From positions 248,001 through 312,000 of the forward strand of contig NZ_FQVU01000004.1 of the NCBI RefSeq assembly GCF_900129455.1: a stretch of DNA of 64,000 bases, in the 5' to 3' direction. The translations under genes and the position numbers were made by a program. Positions 43,175-50,797 of the stretch are shown piece after piece. Position 1 is the stretch's first letter. Each line of letters starts with the position of its first letter. This stretch comes from Jatrophihabitans endophyticus (lineage in GTDB: Bacteria; Actinomycetota; Actinomycetes; Mycobacteriales; Jatrophihabitantaceae). The notes below the pieces were generated by a model. It was not told the origin of the DNA, ran no database searches, and worked only from the letters and a program-made list of their open reading frames with translations.

Positions 43175-44172
43175 CGACCGCGCAGGTCACCGGAACGCGG
43201 ACGCTGTCGTTCTCCCGCGCGATCAACGAGGCGATGGCCGAGGAGATGGCGCGCGACGACCGGGTCTTCGTCATGGGCGAGGACGTCGGCCGGTTCGGCG
43301 GCGCCTTCGGCGTGACGCGGACGCTCTACGACCGCTTCGGCGCCGACCGGGTCATCGACACTCCCATCTCGGAGATGTTCATCGTCGGCGGCGGCGTCGG
43401 CGCCGCGATCACCGGGCTGCGGCCGATCGTCGAGCTGCAGTACGCCGACTTCCTCTGGAACGCCGGCGACGAGCTCGTCGGCAAGATGTCGAAGTGGCGC
43501 TACATGCACGGTGGCCTGTTCACCGTGCCGATGGTGGTGCGGCTGCCCGAGGGCGCCGCCGGCGGGGCGGGTCCCGAACACTCGACGTGTCCCGAGGCGG
43601 CCCTGCTCGCGGCCACCGGCACCTACATCGTCATCCCGTCGACGCCGTACGACGCGAAGGGCCTGCTCAAGTCGGCAGTTCGCGACGACAACCCCGTCGC
43701 CTTCTTCGAGCACAAGGGCATGTACGCGCTGCGCGGGGAGGTGCCCGAGGAGGAGTACCTGATCCCGCTCGGCGAGGCCGACCTCAAACGCACGGGCGAG
43801 GACGTCACCGTGGTGACCTGGGGACGCATGGTGCACCGGTCGCTCGAGGCGGCCGAGCTCGCGGCCGGCAAGGGCATCGAGGTCGAGGTCGTCGACACGC
43901 GTGGCCTGCGGCCGCTCGACCTCGACGCCATTGTCGCATCGGTGCGCAAAACCGGTCGGCTGATCATCACGCACGAGTCGGGCCGCACCGGAGGAGCCGG
44001 CGGGGAGATCGCCGCCCTCGTCGCCGAGCACGCGCTCACCAGTCTCGAGGCCCCGATCCGGCGCGTGTGCGGCATCGACACGCCCGTGCCGCAGAGCGTC
44101 CACCTCGAGCAGTTCGTGGTGCCGAGCGCCGACGAGCTCGCGACCGCCATCGCCGAGGTGGCGGCGTATTGA
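43171..44172 (+). CDS. 2-oxoacid/acetoin dehydrogenase E1 beta subunit
   Basis: The 333-residue E1beta has the transketolase pyrimidine domain (LSFSRAINEAMAEEMARDD, VFVMGEDVGRFGGAFGVT, DTPISEMFIVGGGVGAAITG) and a C-terminal domain (TVVTWGRMVHRSLEAAELAA, RPLDLDAIVASVRKTGRLI). Together with E1alpha it decarboxylates a 2-oxo compound and reductively acylates the E2 lipoyl group. Its stop is overlapped by the TTG start of the flavoprotein that follows. Confidence 0.94.
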   Translation: MTTAQVTGTRTLSFSRAINEAMAEEMARDDRVFVMGEDVGRFGGAFGVTRTLYDRFGADRVIDTPISEMFIVGGGVGAAITGLRPIVELQYADFLWNAGDELVGKMSKWRYMHGGLFTVPMVVRLPEGAAGGAGPEHSTCPEAALLAATGTYIVIPSTPYDAKGLLKSAVRDDNPVAFFEHKGMYALRGEVPEEEYLIPLGEADLKRTGEDVTVVTWGRMVHRSLEAAELAAGKGIEVEVVDTRGLRPLDLDAIVASVRKTGRLIITHESGRTGGAGGEIAALVAEHALTSLEAPIRRVCGIDTPVPQSVHLEQFVVPSADELATAIAEVAAY

Positions 44173-45362
44173 GCGCTCCGGTGGTGGTGGTCGGGGCCGG
44201 CATCGGCGGGGTCCGTACCGTCCAACGGCTGCGGGCGTGGGGTCACGACGGCCGGATCGTCGTCATCGGCGCCGAACCGCACCGCCCCTACAAGCGCCCG
44301 CCGCTGTCCAAGGACGTGCTCGCCGGCGGCGAGCTGGCCGAGCTGCCGGAGCTGCTCGGTGCCGAGGCGGAGGACGCGCTCGACGTCGACTGGTGGCGTG
44401 GCGTGCGGGCCCGCGCGCTCGACACGCGCCGCCGCGTCGTCGTCACCGACGCCGGCGACGTCGCCTACCGCGACGTCGTCGTCGCCACCGGTGTCGTCGC
44501 GCGTCGCGTGCCCGGGCTCCCCGGTCTCGTGCTGCGTACCTGGGACGACGCGCAGCTCCTCGGTCGGCAGCTCGCGCCGGACCGGGTCGTGGCCGTGGTC
44601 GGAGCCGGGGTGCTGGGCTGCGAGATCGCGGCGACCGCGGCCCGGGTGGGGTGCGAGGTGCACCTCGTCGACGTCGCGCCCGGCCCGATGACCCGGGTCG
44701 TCGGCCCGCTCGTCGCCGCGGAGATCTCGGCGCTCCACGCCGAGCACGGCATCCGGCTGCATCTCGCGACGTCCGTGGCGGTGGGCGGGTTCGGAAGGTT
44801 GGAGCTGTCCGACGGCACCGGCCTCGACGCCGACGTGGTCGTGCATGCCGTCGGGGTCGAGCCCGACGTCGCCTGGCTGGCCGGGTCGGGACTCGACCTG
44901 GCCGGGGGTGTGGTGACGGACGGGCGGGGCCGGGCGTCGGTCGCCGGCGTGCACGCGGTCGGCGACGTCGCCGTGTGGGACGGGCGCCGCCACGAGCACT
45001 GGACGGCGGCGCTCGAGCAGGCCGACGTCGTCGCGGCCGACCTCGTCGGTCGGGAGCTGCCGGCGCCGCCGGTCCCGTACTGGTGGAGCGACCAGCACGG
45101 CGTCACGCTGCAGGGCCTCGGCGACACCGCGGCGCCCGACGTGTGGTTCGGGCGCTGGGGCCCGCAGCGGCGCCGGGTGGCGCTGTACGCGCGCGACGGC
45201 GTCCTGGTCGGCGCCGTCGGGTTCGCCGCGCCGGCGGCGGTGATGCCGTTGCGGGTACCGATCCAGCAGGGCGTGCCGGTGGCGGAGGTCGCGCCGCGCC
45301 TCGCTGCCACCCCCGCTACCACCCTTGCCACGGACCCCGCCGGGTCGACCCCGGCCGGCTAG
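44169..45362 (+). CDS. Ferredoxin (rhodocoxin-type) reductase, FAD/NAD(P)H-dependent
   Basis: The 397-residue flavoprotein has an N-terminal FAD fold (VVVVGAGIGGVRTVQRLR), PYKRPPLSKDVLAG, an NAD fold (VVGAGVLGCEIAATAARVG) and VHAVGDVAVWDG. The KRPPLSK motif marks ferredoxin/putidaredoxin-type reductases for P450 and ring oxygenases. The redox CxxxxC of dihydrolipoamide dehydrogenase is missing, so it should not act as E3 although it ends an E1-E2 operon. TTG 44169 overlaps the E1beta stop; GTG 44181 is an alternative. Likely electron path: NAD(P)H, this protein, ferredoxin 48107, P450 57995. Confidence 0.9.
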   Translation: MSAPVVVVGAGIGGVRTVQRLRAWGHDGRIVVIGAEPHRPYKRPPLSKDVLAGGELAELPELLGAEAEDALDVDWWRGVRARALDTRRRVVVTDAGDVAYRDVVVATGVVARRVPGLPGLVLRTWDDAQLLGRQLAPDRVVAVVGAGVLGCEIAATAARVGCEVHLVDVAPGPMTRVVGPLVAAEISALHAEHGIRLHLATSVAVGGFGRLELSDGTGLDADVVVHAVGVEPDVAWLAGSGLDLAGGVVTDGRGRASVAGVHAVGDVAVWDGRRHEHWTAALEQADVVAADLVGRELPAPPVPYWWSDQHGVTLQGLGDTAAPDVWFGRWGPQRRRVALYARDGVLVGAVGFAAPAAVMPLRVPIQQGVPVAEVAPRLAATPATTLATDPAGSTPAG

Positions 45363-46399
45363 AACGTCCGACGCACCGGCACCGGCGCGAGGTCGGTGAA
45401 GCCCGGGTCGCGGTGGTACATGTACACCGGATAGCCGGGCGCGGTGCTGCTCGCGGCGTCCAGCCGGCCGACCTGCTCGGGCGTGAGGTCCCACCCCACC
45501 GCGCCGAGGTTGTGCTCGAGCTGCTCCTCGGTGTTCGCCCCGAAGATGACCGACGTCACCGTCGGCCGCTGCAGCAGCCAGTTGAGCGCGATCTGCGCGA
45601 CGGTGTGCCCGGTCTCGTCGGCGAGGTCGTCGAGCACGTCGATCACGTCGTAGGCCCGCTCGGCGTCGACGGGCGGGCCGTAGCCGCCGAGCCGGTCGAC
45701 CCTGCTGCCGGCGGCCGGCGGCCGCGAGCGGCGGATGTCGCCGCCCAGCCAGCCGCCGGCGAGCGGGCTCCAGACGAGCGCGCCGACGCCCTGGTCCACG
45801 CCGAGCGGCATGAGCTCCAGCTCGTAGTCACGACCGACGAGCGAGTAGTAGACCTGCTGGCCGACGAAGCGCGGCAGCCCGTGGGCGTCGGCGACGGCGA
45901 GCGCCTTCATCAACTGCCACGCGGCGAAGTTGGACGCGCCCAGGTAACGCACCTTGCCCGACGCCACGAGCGCGGCCAGGGCCGACAGTGTCTCCTCCAG
46001 CGGCGTCCGGGCGTCGAACGCATGCAGCTGCAGCAGGTCGACGTGGTCGGTGCCGAGGCGGCGCAGGGCCGTCTCGCACGACGTGATCAGCCGTGCGCGA
46101 CCGGCGCCCAGGTCGGTCGGGCCGCCGCCGGTCGGCAGGCCGACCTTGGCCGAGACGAGGACGTCGTCACGCCGGCCCTCGATGGCGCGACCGAGGACCT
46201 CCTGACACCGCCCGTTGCCGTACACGTCGGCGGAGTCGAAGAGCGTGAGCCCGGCATCGAGGCACCGGTCGACCATGCGCCGCGCCTTCTCGACACCGGT
46301 GTCGCCGTACGGCCAGTCCGGGCCGCCGGCGAAGGTGCCGGTGCCGAAGGCCAGCGGCGGCAACCACAGCCCGGAGCGGCCGAGCTGTCGCGGGGCCAT
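45359..46399 (-). CDS. Aldo/keto reductase
   Basis: The 346-residue TIM-barrel enzyme shows the catalytic tetrad: Asp and Tyr in FDSADVYGNG, Lys in VLVSAKVG and His in LLQLHAFD, plus LGRSGLWLPPLAFGTG and the C-terminal TVTSVIFGANTEEQLEHNL. NADPH-dependent reduction of an aldehyde or ketone is the family reaction. ATG 46399 gives the usual MxxRxLGRSGL start; GTG 46414 overlaps the upstream ligase stop and would add five residues. Its stop overlaps that of the convergent ferredoxin reductase. It is the second gene behind operator B4. Confidence 0.92.
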   Translation of the reverse strand: MAPRQLGRSGLWLPPLAFGTGTFAGGPDWPYGDTGVEKARRMVDRCLDAGLTLFDSADVYGNGRCQEVLGRAIEGRRDDVLVSAKVGLPTGGGPTDLGAGRARLITSCETALRRLGTDHVDLLQLHAFDARTPLEETLSALAALVASGKVRYLGASNFAAWQLMKALAVADAHGLPRFVGQQVYYSLVGRDYELELMPLGVDQGVGALVWSPLAGGWLGGDIRRSRPPAAGSRVDRLGGYGPPVDAERAYDVIDVLDDLADETGHTVAQIALNWLLQRPTVTSVIFGANTEEQLEHNLGAVGWDLTPEQVGRLDAASSTAPGYPVYMYHRDPGFTDLAPVPVRRTF

Positions 46400-46410
46400 T
46401 CCGCCGGCGC

Positions 46411-47931
46411 TCACGCGTCGATCCGGCCGGTGGGCAGGGCGCGCTTCATGATCTTCCCCGATCCGGTGAGGGGCAGGGCGTCGACGACGACGACCTCCCG
46501 CGGCACCTTGAACTTGGCCAGGTGGGCGGTGCAGTGGGCGATGACGTCCGTCGCGAGGACGGCGCCGTCGTCGAGCACCAGGAACGCGCGCCCGACCTCG
46601 CCCCACCTCTCGTCGGGCACACCGACGACCGCGCACGCCGCGACGCCGGGCAGCTCGGCCAGCACCGTCTCGACCTCGGCCGGATAGACGTTCTCGCCGC
46701 CGGAGATGTACATGTCCTTCCACCGGTCGACGAGGTGGAGGTTGCCCGCGGCGTCGCGGTAGCCGGCGTCGCCGGTGCGCAGCCAGCCGTCGCGGAAGGC
46801 GTCCGCCGTCGCCTGCGGGTTGCGCCAGTAGCCCGGCGTCACGCTGGGCCCCCGGATCCACAGCTCGCCGATCTCGCCGTCGGGCACGTCGCTGCCCTCG
46901 ACGTCCACGACGCGGAGGCCGACGTGCAGCAGCGGCTTGCCGACCGAGGTCGGTGGGGTGGTGTCGTCGTCCGGGTCGCACACGGTGCCGCTGGGCCCCG
47001 CCTCGGTCATGCCCCACCCCTGGGCCAAGGGCCGACCCCGCGCGGCCCATGCCCGCAGCAGCGGGGTCGGCGCCGCCGCGCCGCCGACCCCGGTCGTGAC
47101 CAGCCGATCGAGGTCGGCGGTCGCGAAGTCGGGGTGCTCGGCCAGTTGCTGGTACACCGTCGGCACCGCGAACAGGTGAGTGATGCCGAGCCCGGGATCG
47201 GCCAGGGCGGCGAGGATCTGGCCGCTGTCGACCCGGCTCGCCACGACGACCGTCCCGCCGGCGTGCAGGACGGGGTTGACGTAGAGGTTGAGCCCACCGG
47301 TGTGGAAGAACGGCAGGACCGCGAGATGTACCGAGTCCTTCGAGACCCGGGCCTCCGGGCCGATGTTGACCGCGTGCCACAACGTCATGCGGTGCGTGAC
47401 GAGGGCGCCCTTGGGGCGCCCCGTGGTGCCCGACGTGTACAGGAGCGCGGCGACGGCACGCAGCGGGACGGCGACGTCGTCGGGTCGGTCGTCGGGCTCG
47501 TCCGGGGTCGTGTCGAGCGCGACGCTGCGGACGCCGAGGCCGTCGGCGAGCTGGTGCGCGAGGTCGGCGTGCGCCGTGTCGGCGACGACGACGCAGGGTT
47601 CGGCGTCCGAGACGATGTACTGCAGCTCGGTCGGGGCCAGCCGCCAGTTGAGCGGGACGAAGACCAGCCCGCCGCGCGCGCACGCGAGCTGCACCTCGAG
47701 CAGGGCCGGGCAGTTCGCGGCGAGGACGGCGACCCGGTCGCCGACCCCGGCGCCGGCGTCGCGGAGCCGCTCACGCCAGGCGTCGACCCGGCGGTCCAGC
47801 CGGGCCCACGTGGTCACGCGCCGGGTGTCGAGGTCGACGAGGGCGGGGTGGTCGCCGCGCCGGACGGCGTGGTGGGCGACCCAGTCGTGGCGGTTCCCGT
47901 CGTCGGCGGGGGTGGGCGGAACGACGCTCAT
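46411..47931 (-). CDS. Acyl-CoA synthetase, AMP-dependent (ANL superfamily)
   Basis: The 506-residue ligase shows LLYTSGTTGRPKGALVTHR, GWGMTEAGPSG, LRTGDAGYRDAAGNLHLVDR, YISGGENVYPAEVE and the catalytic Lys in LTGSGKIMKR. It is the most canonical of the three synthetases in the window (long/medium-chain or aryl type). ATG 47931 is 12 bp from operator B4. It is transcribed with the aldo/keto reductase and divergently from the ferredoxin-SDR unit. Confidence 0.94.
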   Translation of the reverse strand: MSVVPPTPADDGNRHDWVAHHAVRRGDHPALVDLDTRRVTTWARLDRRVDAWRERLRDAGAGVGDRVAVLAANCPALLEVQLACARGGLVFVPLNWRLAPTELQYIVSDAEPCVVVADTAHADLAHQLADGLGVRSVALDTTPDEPDDRPDDVAVPLRAVAALLYTSGTTGRPKGALVTHRMTLWHAVNIGPEARVSKDSVHLAVLPFFHTGGLNLYVNPVLHAGGTVVVASRVDSGQILAALADPGLGITHLFAVPTVYQQLAEHPDFATADLDRLVTTGVGGAAAPTPLLRAWAARGRPLAQGWGMTEAGPSGTVCDPDDDTTPPTSVGKPLLHVGLRVVDVEGSDVPDGEIGELWIRGPSVTPGYWRNPQATADAFRDGWLRTGDAGYRDAAGNLHLVDRWKDMYISGGENVYPAEVETVLAELPGVAACAVVGVPDERWGEVGRAFLVLDDGAVLATDVIAHCTAHLAKFKVPREVVVVDALPLTGSGKIMKRALPTGRIDA

Positions 47932-47942
47932 CCGTAACCCTT

Positions 47943-47962
47943 CTGACCGTACATACGGTCAG
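47943..47962. promoter_or_regulatory. TetR-type operator B4
   Basis: CTGACCGTACATACGGTCAG, near-perfect over all 20 positions, directly upstream of the synthetase at 47931. A second copy, B5, lies 78 bp away for the divergent ferredoxin gene, so this intergenic region carries one site per promoter. Confidence 0.88.
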
Positions 47963-48039
47963 TATGACGGTCCGGTCGCGCGGACGGAAGGAGGTGGTCG
48001 CATCGTAGGTCAGTGACCCGGACCCGGCCTCGATGGAAG

Positions 48040-48059
48040 TTGACCGTACGAACGGTCGG
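48040..48059. promoter_or_regulatory. TetR-type operator B5 within a promoter
   Basis: TTGACCGTACGAACGGTCGG. TTGACC can serve as -35 with TACCGT (16 bp further) as -10, so bound repressor would cover the core promoter of the ferredoxin gene. Confidence 0.84.
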
Positions 48060-48106
48060 TGTACCGTCCGACGCATCGACACCGTCGTCCCCCGGAAGGG
48101 CTCACT

Positions 48107-48307
48107 GTGAAGCTCCGGATCGACAGCACCGTGTGCATGGCGCACGGGCGCTGCTACGCGCTCGCGCCCGAACTCGTCGAGGTCGACGACCAGGGCTACC
48201 CGGTGCTCACCGCCGCGGCCGACGATCTCGCCGCCGACCAGGAGCCGCTGGCCGACGAGGTCGTGGGCACCTGCCCCGAGGGTGCGATCTCCCTCGTCCG
48301 CGAATGA
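48107..48307 (+). CDS. 3Fe-4S ferredoxin of P450 type
   Basis: The 66-residue ferredoxin has Cys10, His13, Cys16 (CMAHGRC) and Cys56-Pro57 (TCPEGAISL), the CxxHxxC...CP pattern of single-cluster ferredoxins that feed bacterial P450s; His replaces the cysteine that would complete a 4Fe cluster. GGAAGG lies before GTG 48107. It shares the operator type with the P450 at 57995 and the unit of the ferredoxin reductase at 44169, which suggests the three make one electron chain although they are 14 kb apart. Confidence 0.94.
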   Translation: MKLRIDSTVCMAHGRCYALAPELVEVDDQGYPVLTAAADDLAADQEPLADEVVGTCPEGAISLVRE

Positions 48308-49083
48308 GCGGGCCGGCAGTCGGGGTGTGCCGGCGGTTCGAGGGACGCGTCGCCGTCGTGGTCGGCGGCGGCCACGGCATCGGCCTGGCCACGGCACGGC
48401 GCCTCGCCGCGGAGGGGGCGCGGGTCACCGTCCTCGACCTGCGCGAGGCCGAGCAGGCGGCCGCGGGGCTCGCCGCGGACGGGTTGGCCGTGACGGGGCG
48501 CGAGCTCGACGTCACGCGGCCCGACGCCGTGCGTGACCGGCTCGCCGAGGTGCGGGACGCGGCGGGCGAGATCGACGTGCTGGTGAACAGCGCCGGACGG
48601 CTCGCCCTGGCCGACCCGGTCGCGCTCGAGCTCGACGACTGGCGCCACACCTTCGCGGTGAACCTCGACGCCGTGTTGCTGGCCGCGCAGGCCGTGCTCC
48701 CGGCGATGATCGACCGTGGCGGGTCGATCGTCAGCGTGGCCTCGATCGGTGGGCTGCGGGGCGGCCCGGGCACACCGGCGTACAACGCGTCCAAGGCGGC
48801 GGTCGTGAACCTGACCCGCAGCATGGCCGCCGAGTACGGGCGGCACGGCGTGCGGGTCAACTCGGTGTGCCCCGGCTGGGTGCCCACCGGCTTCAACGAC
48901 CCGCTGACCGGCACGATGACCGACGCCCAGGTCGAGCAGCTGGTGCGTTCGCGGGTCCCGCTGGGGCGGCAGGGCACCGCCGAGGAGATCGCGGCGACGA
49001 TCGCCTTCCTCGCCTCCGACGACGCCGCCTACGTCACCGGCCACGCCCTCGTCGTCGACGGCGGGCTGACCGCGACGTTCTGA
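48304..49083 (+). CDS. SDR family oxidoreductase
   Basis: The 259-residue SDR has VVGGGHGIGLATARRLA, NSAGRLA, serine in SVASIGGLRG, and YNASKAA. The cofactor loop GGGHGIG has one residue less common than GASxGIG, but the glycine pattern is intact. LDLREAE after strand 2 implies NAD preference (Asp at its end). ATG overlaps the ferredoxin stop (ATGA). Co-expression with the ferredoxin suggests oxidation of the P450-formed alcohol. Confidence 0.93.
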   Translation: MSGPAVGVCRRFEGRVAVVVGGGHGIGLATARRLAAEGARVTVLDLREAEQAAAGLAADGLAVTGRELDVTRPDAVRDRLAEVRDAAGEIDVLVNSAGRLALADPVALELDDWRHTFAVNLDAVLLAAQAVLPAMIDRGGSIVSVASIGGLRGGPGTPAYNASKAAVVNLTRSMAAEYGRHGVRVNSVCPGWVPTGFNDPLTGTMTDAQVEQLVRSRVPLGRQGTAEEIAATIAFLASDDAAYVTGHALVVDGGLTATF

Positions 49084-49087
49084 GCCC

Positions 49088-49837
49088 TCACTGGATGGTG
49101 AAGCCGCCGTCGTCCAGGTAGAAGCCGCCGGTCATGTTCGCCGCGTCGTCGGAGAGCAGGAACGCGACGAGCGTCGCGACCTCGCGGGGCTCGCCGAGCC
49201 GGCCGATCGGGTGCAGGGCGGCGAGCTCGGCCGCCTGCTCGGGTGTCTGCGACGCCGTCAGCAGCGGCGTCCGCACGAACCCGGGTCCGACGGCGTTGAC
49301 GCGGATGCCGTCGGCGGCGTGATCGCGGGCGGCGGCGCGCGTCAGCCCCACGACGGCATGTTTCGATGCCGCGTACGCCGGGGTCATCGCGGACCCCAGC
49401 ACGCTCATCACCGAGCCCATGTTCACCACCGCGCCGCCACCCGCGGCGCGCATCGCGCGCAGTTCGGCGCGCAGGCAGTGGAAGACGCCGTGCAGGTTGA
49501 CGGCGATGGTGCGGTGCCAGTCGGCGAGCTCGACGTCGGCGACGGCGGCGGGCGGCTGGCCGATGCCGGCGTTGTTGACCGCGCCGTCCAGTCGGCCGAG
49601 ACGCGCGACCGCATCCTCGACCATCGCCTCGACCTGGTCGGGGTCGGTGACGTCGACGGGGGCGGCGTACGCCACGACGCCGGCCTGGTCGCGCACCGCG
49701 GCGGCGACCCGCTCAGCGCTGTCGGCGTCGACGTCGGCCACCACGACCTGCCAGCCGCGGCGGCCGAGCTCGAGCGCGCAGGCCTCGCCGATGCCGCTGC
49801 CCGCGCCGGTCACCAGGACGCTGCCCGGGCCGGTCAC
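49088..49837 (-). CDS. SDR family oxidoreductase
   Basis: The 249-residue SDR: VTGAGSGIGEACALELG, VADVDAD (NAD type), NNAGIGQPP, serine in NMGSVMSVLG and YAASKHAVVG. GTG 49837 overlaps the stop of the neighbouring SDR gene (GTGA), so two dehydrogenases are made together. It is convergent with the 48304 SDR with only 4 bp between stops. Confidence 0.93.
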   Translation of the reverse strand: MTGPGSVLVTGAGSGIGEACALELGRRGWQVVVADVDADSAERVAAAVRDQAGVVAYAAPVDVTDPDQVEAMVEDAVARLGRLDGAVNNAGIGQPPAAVADVELADWHRTIAVNLHGVFHCLRAELRAMRAAGGGAVVNMGSVMSVLGSAMTPAYAASKHAVVGLTRAAARDHAADGIRVNAVGPGFVRTPLLTASQTPEQAAELAALHPIGRLGEPREVATLVAFLLSDDAANMTGGFYLDDGGFTIQ

Positions 49838-50601
49838 GATGCCGTCCGCCCGCCGTCGACGACGATGGAGGACCCGCTCACGTAGCTCGCGAGGTCGCTG
49901 GCGGCGAACAGCGCGGCCTTCGCGACCTCGGCCGGGTCCGCGACGCGGCGCAGCGGGATGCCGGCGACGTAGTCGGCCTCCGCGGGGGTGCCCAGGCTGG
50001 GCACATCGTCGGTGTTCATGGCCGTGGCGATGTAGCCCGGGTGGACCGCGACGGCGCGGATGCCGTGCGGCCCGAGCTCGTCGGCCATCGCGTACGTGAG
50101 CAACCGGATCGCTCCCTTGGTCGCGCAGTAGACGGTGCATCCCGCGGCCCCACGCAGGCCGGCGACGCTCGACAGGTTGACGACCACCCCGCGCCCGCGC
50201 GGCACCATGGCGCGGGCGGCGGCCTGCGCCATGAAGTACGCGGAACGCACGTTCACCTCGGTCACGAGGTCGTAGTCGTCCTCGGTCACGTCGAGGAAGC
50301 CGCCGACCCGGAAGATGCCGGCGTTGTTGACCAGCACGCTGATCCCGCCCAGTTCCTCGGCCGCGGCGACAGCGGCGTCACGGCCGGCCGCGCGCCGGAC
50401 GTCGCACTCGACGAAGGTGGCCCGGCCACCGGTGTCGCTGATCTCGCGGTCGATCGGCACGCCGCCCTCGCGCGGCTCGCGGCGCCGATCGGCGACCACC
50501 ACCGCGGCGCCGTGCTCGGCGAAGAGCCGCGCCGTCGCGCGCCCGATGCCGCTCGCGCCACCGGTCACGACAGCGATCTCGCCCGCCAACAACTGCAGCA
50601 T
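49834..50601 (-). CDS. SDR family oxidoreductase
   Basis: The 255-residue SDR: VTGGASGIGRATARLFAEHG, NNAGIFRVGG, serine in NLSSVAGLRG and YCATKGAIR, ending YVSGSSIVVDGG. ATG 50601 is preferred over 50664 because GGAAGGGG precedes it and the extra N-terminus would run into operator B6. It leads the SDR-SDR unit divergent from the ABC transporter operon. Confidence 0.93.
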   Translation of the reverse strand: MLQLLAGEIAVVTGGASGIGRATARLFAEHGAAVVVADRRREPREGGVPIDREISDTGGRATFVECDVRRAAGRDAAVAAAEELGGISVLVNNAGIFRVGGFLDVTEDDYDLVTEVNVRSAYFMAQAAARAMVPRGRGVVVNLSSVAGLRGAAGCTVYCATKGAIRLLTYAMADELGPHGIRAVAVHPGYIATAMNTDDVPSLGTPAEADYVAGIPLRRVADPAEVAKAALFAASDLASYVSGSSIVVDGGRTAS

Positions 50602-50654
50602 GTGACCCCTTCCGATCGCGTTCCGGAGCTCGTGCAGAACCCCGTCCGTTGTGA

Positions 50655-50674
50655 TTGACCGCACGTACGGTTAG
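50655..50674. promoter_or_regulatory. TetR-type operator B6 in a divergent promoter
   Basis: TTGACCGCACGTACGGTTAG lies between the SDR unit (minus, 50601) and the ABC transporter operon (plus, 50798). TTGACC with TACGTT 18 bp further (50679-50684) makes a plausible promoter for the transporter. Confidence 0.86.
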
Positions 50675-50797
50675 GAGTTACGTTACCGGCGCATCGCGGC
50701 CTGTAAAGGGGCCGGTGCGACTCGATGGGAGTCACTGCATGCGTGACACGCGTGGGGACGGGCAGCGCGGCTGCACCGCGGTCGAGAGGGCCGTCTG

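Noticed and set aside
44169-45362. Dihydrolipoamide dehydrogenase (E3) for the adjacent E1/E2 genes
   Set aside because: The redox-active CxxxxC motif is missing and the KRPPLSK segment marks a ferredoxin-type reductase.
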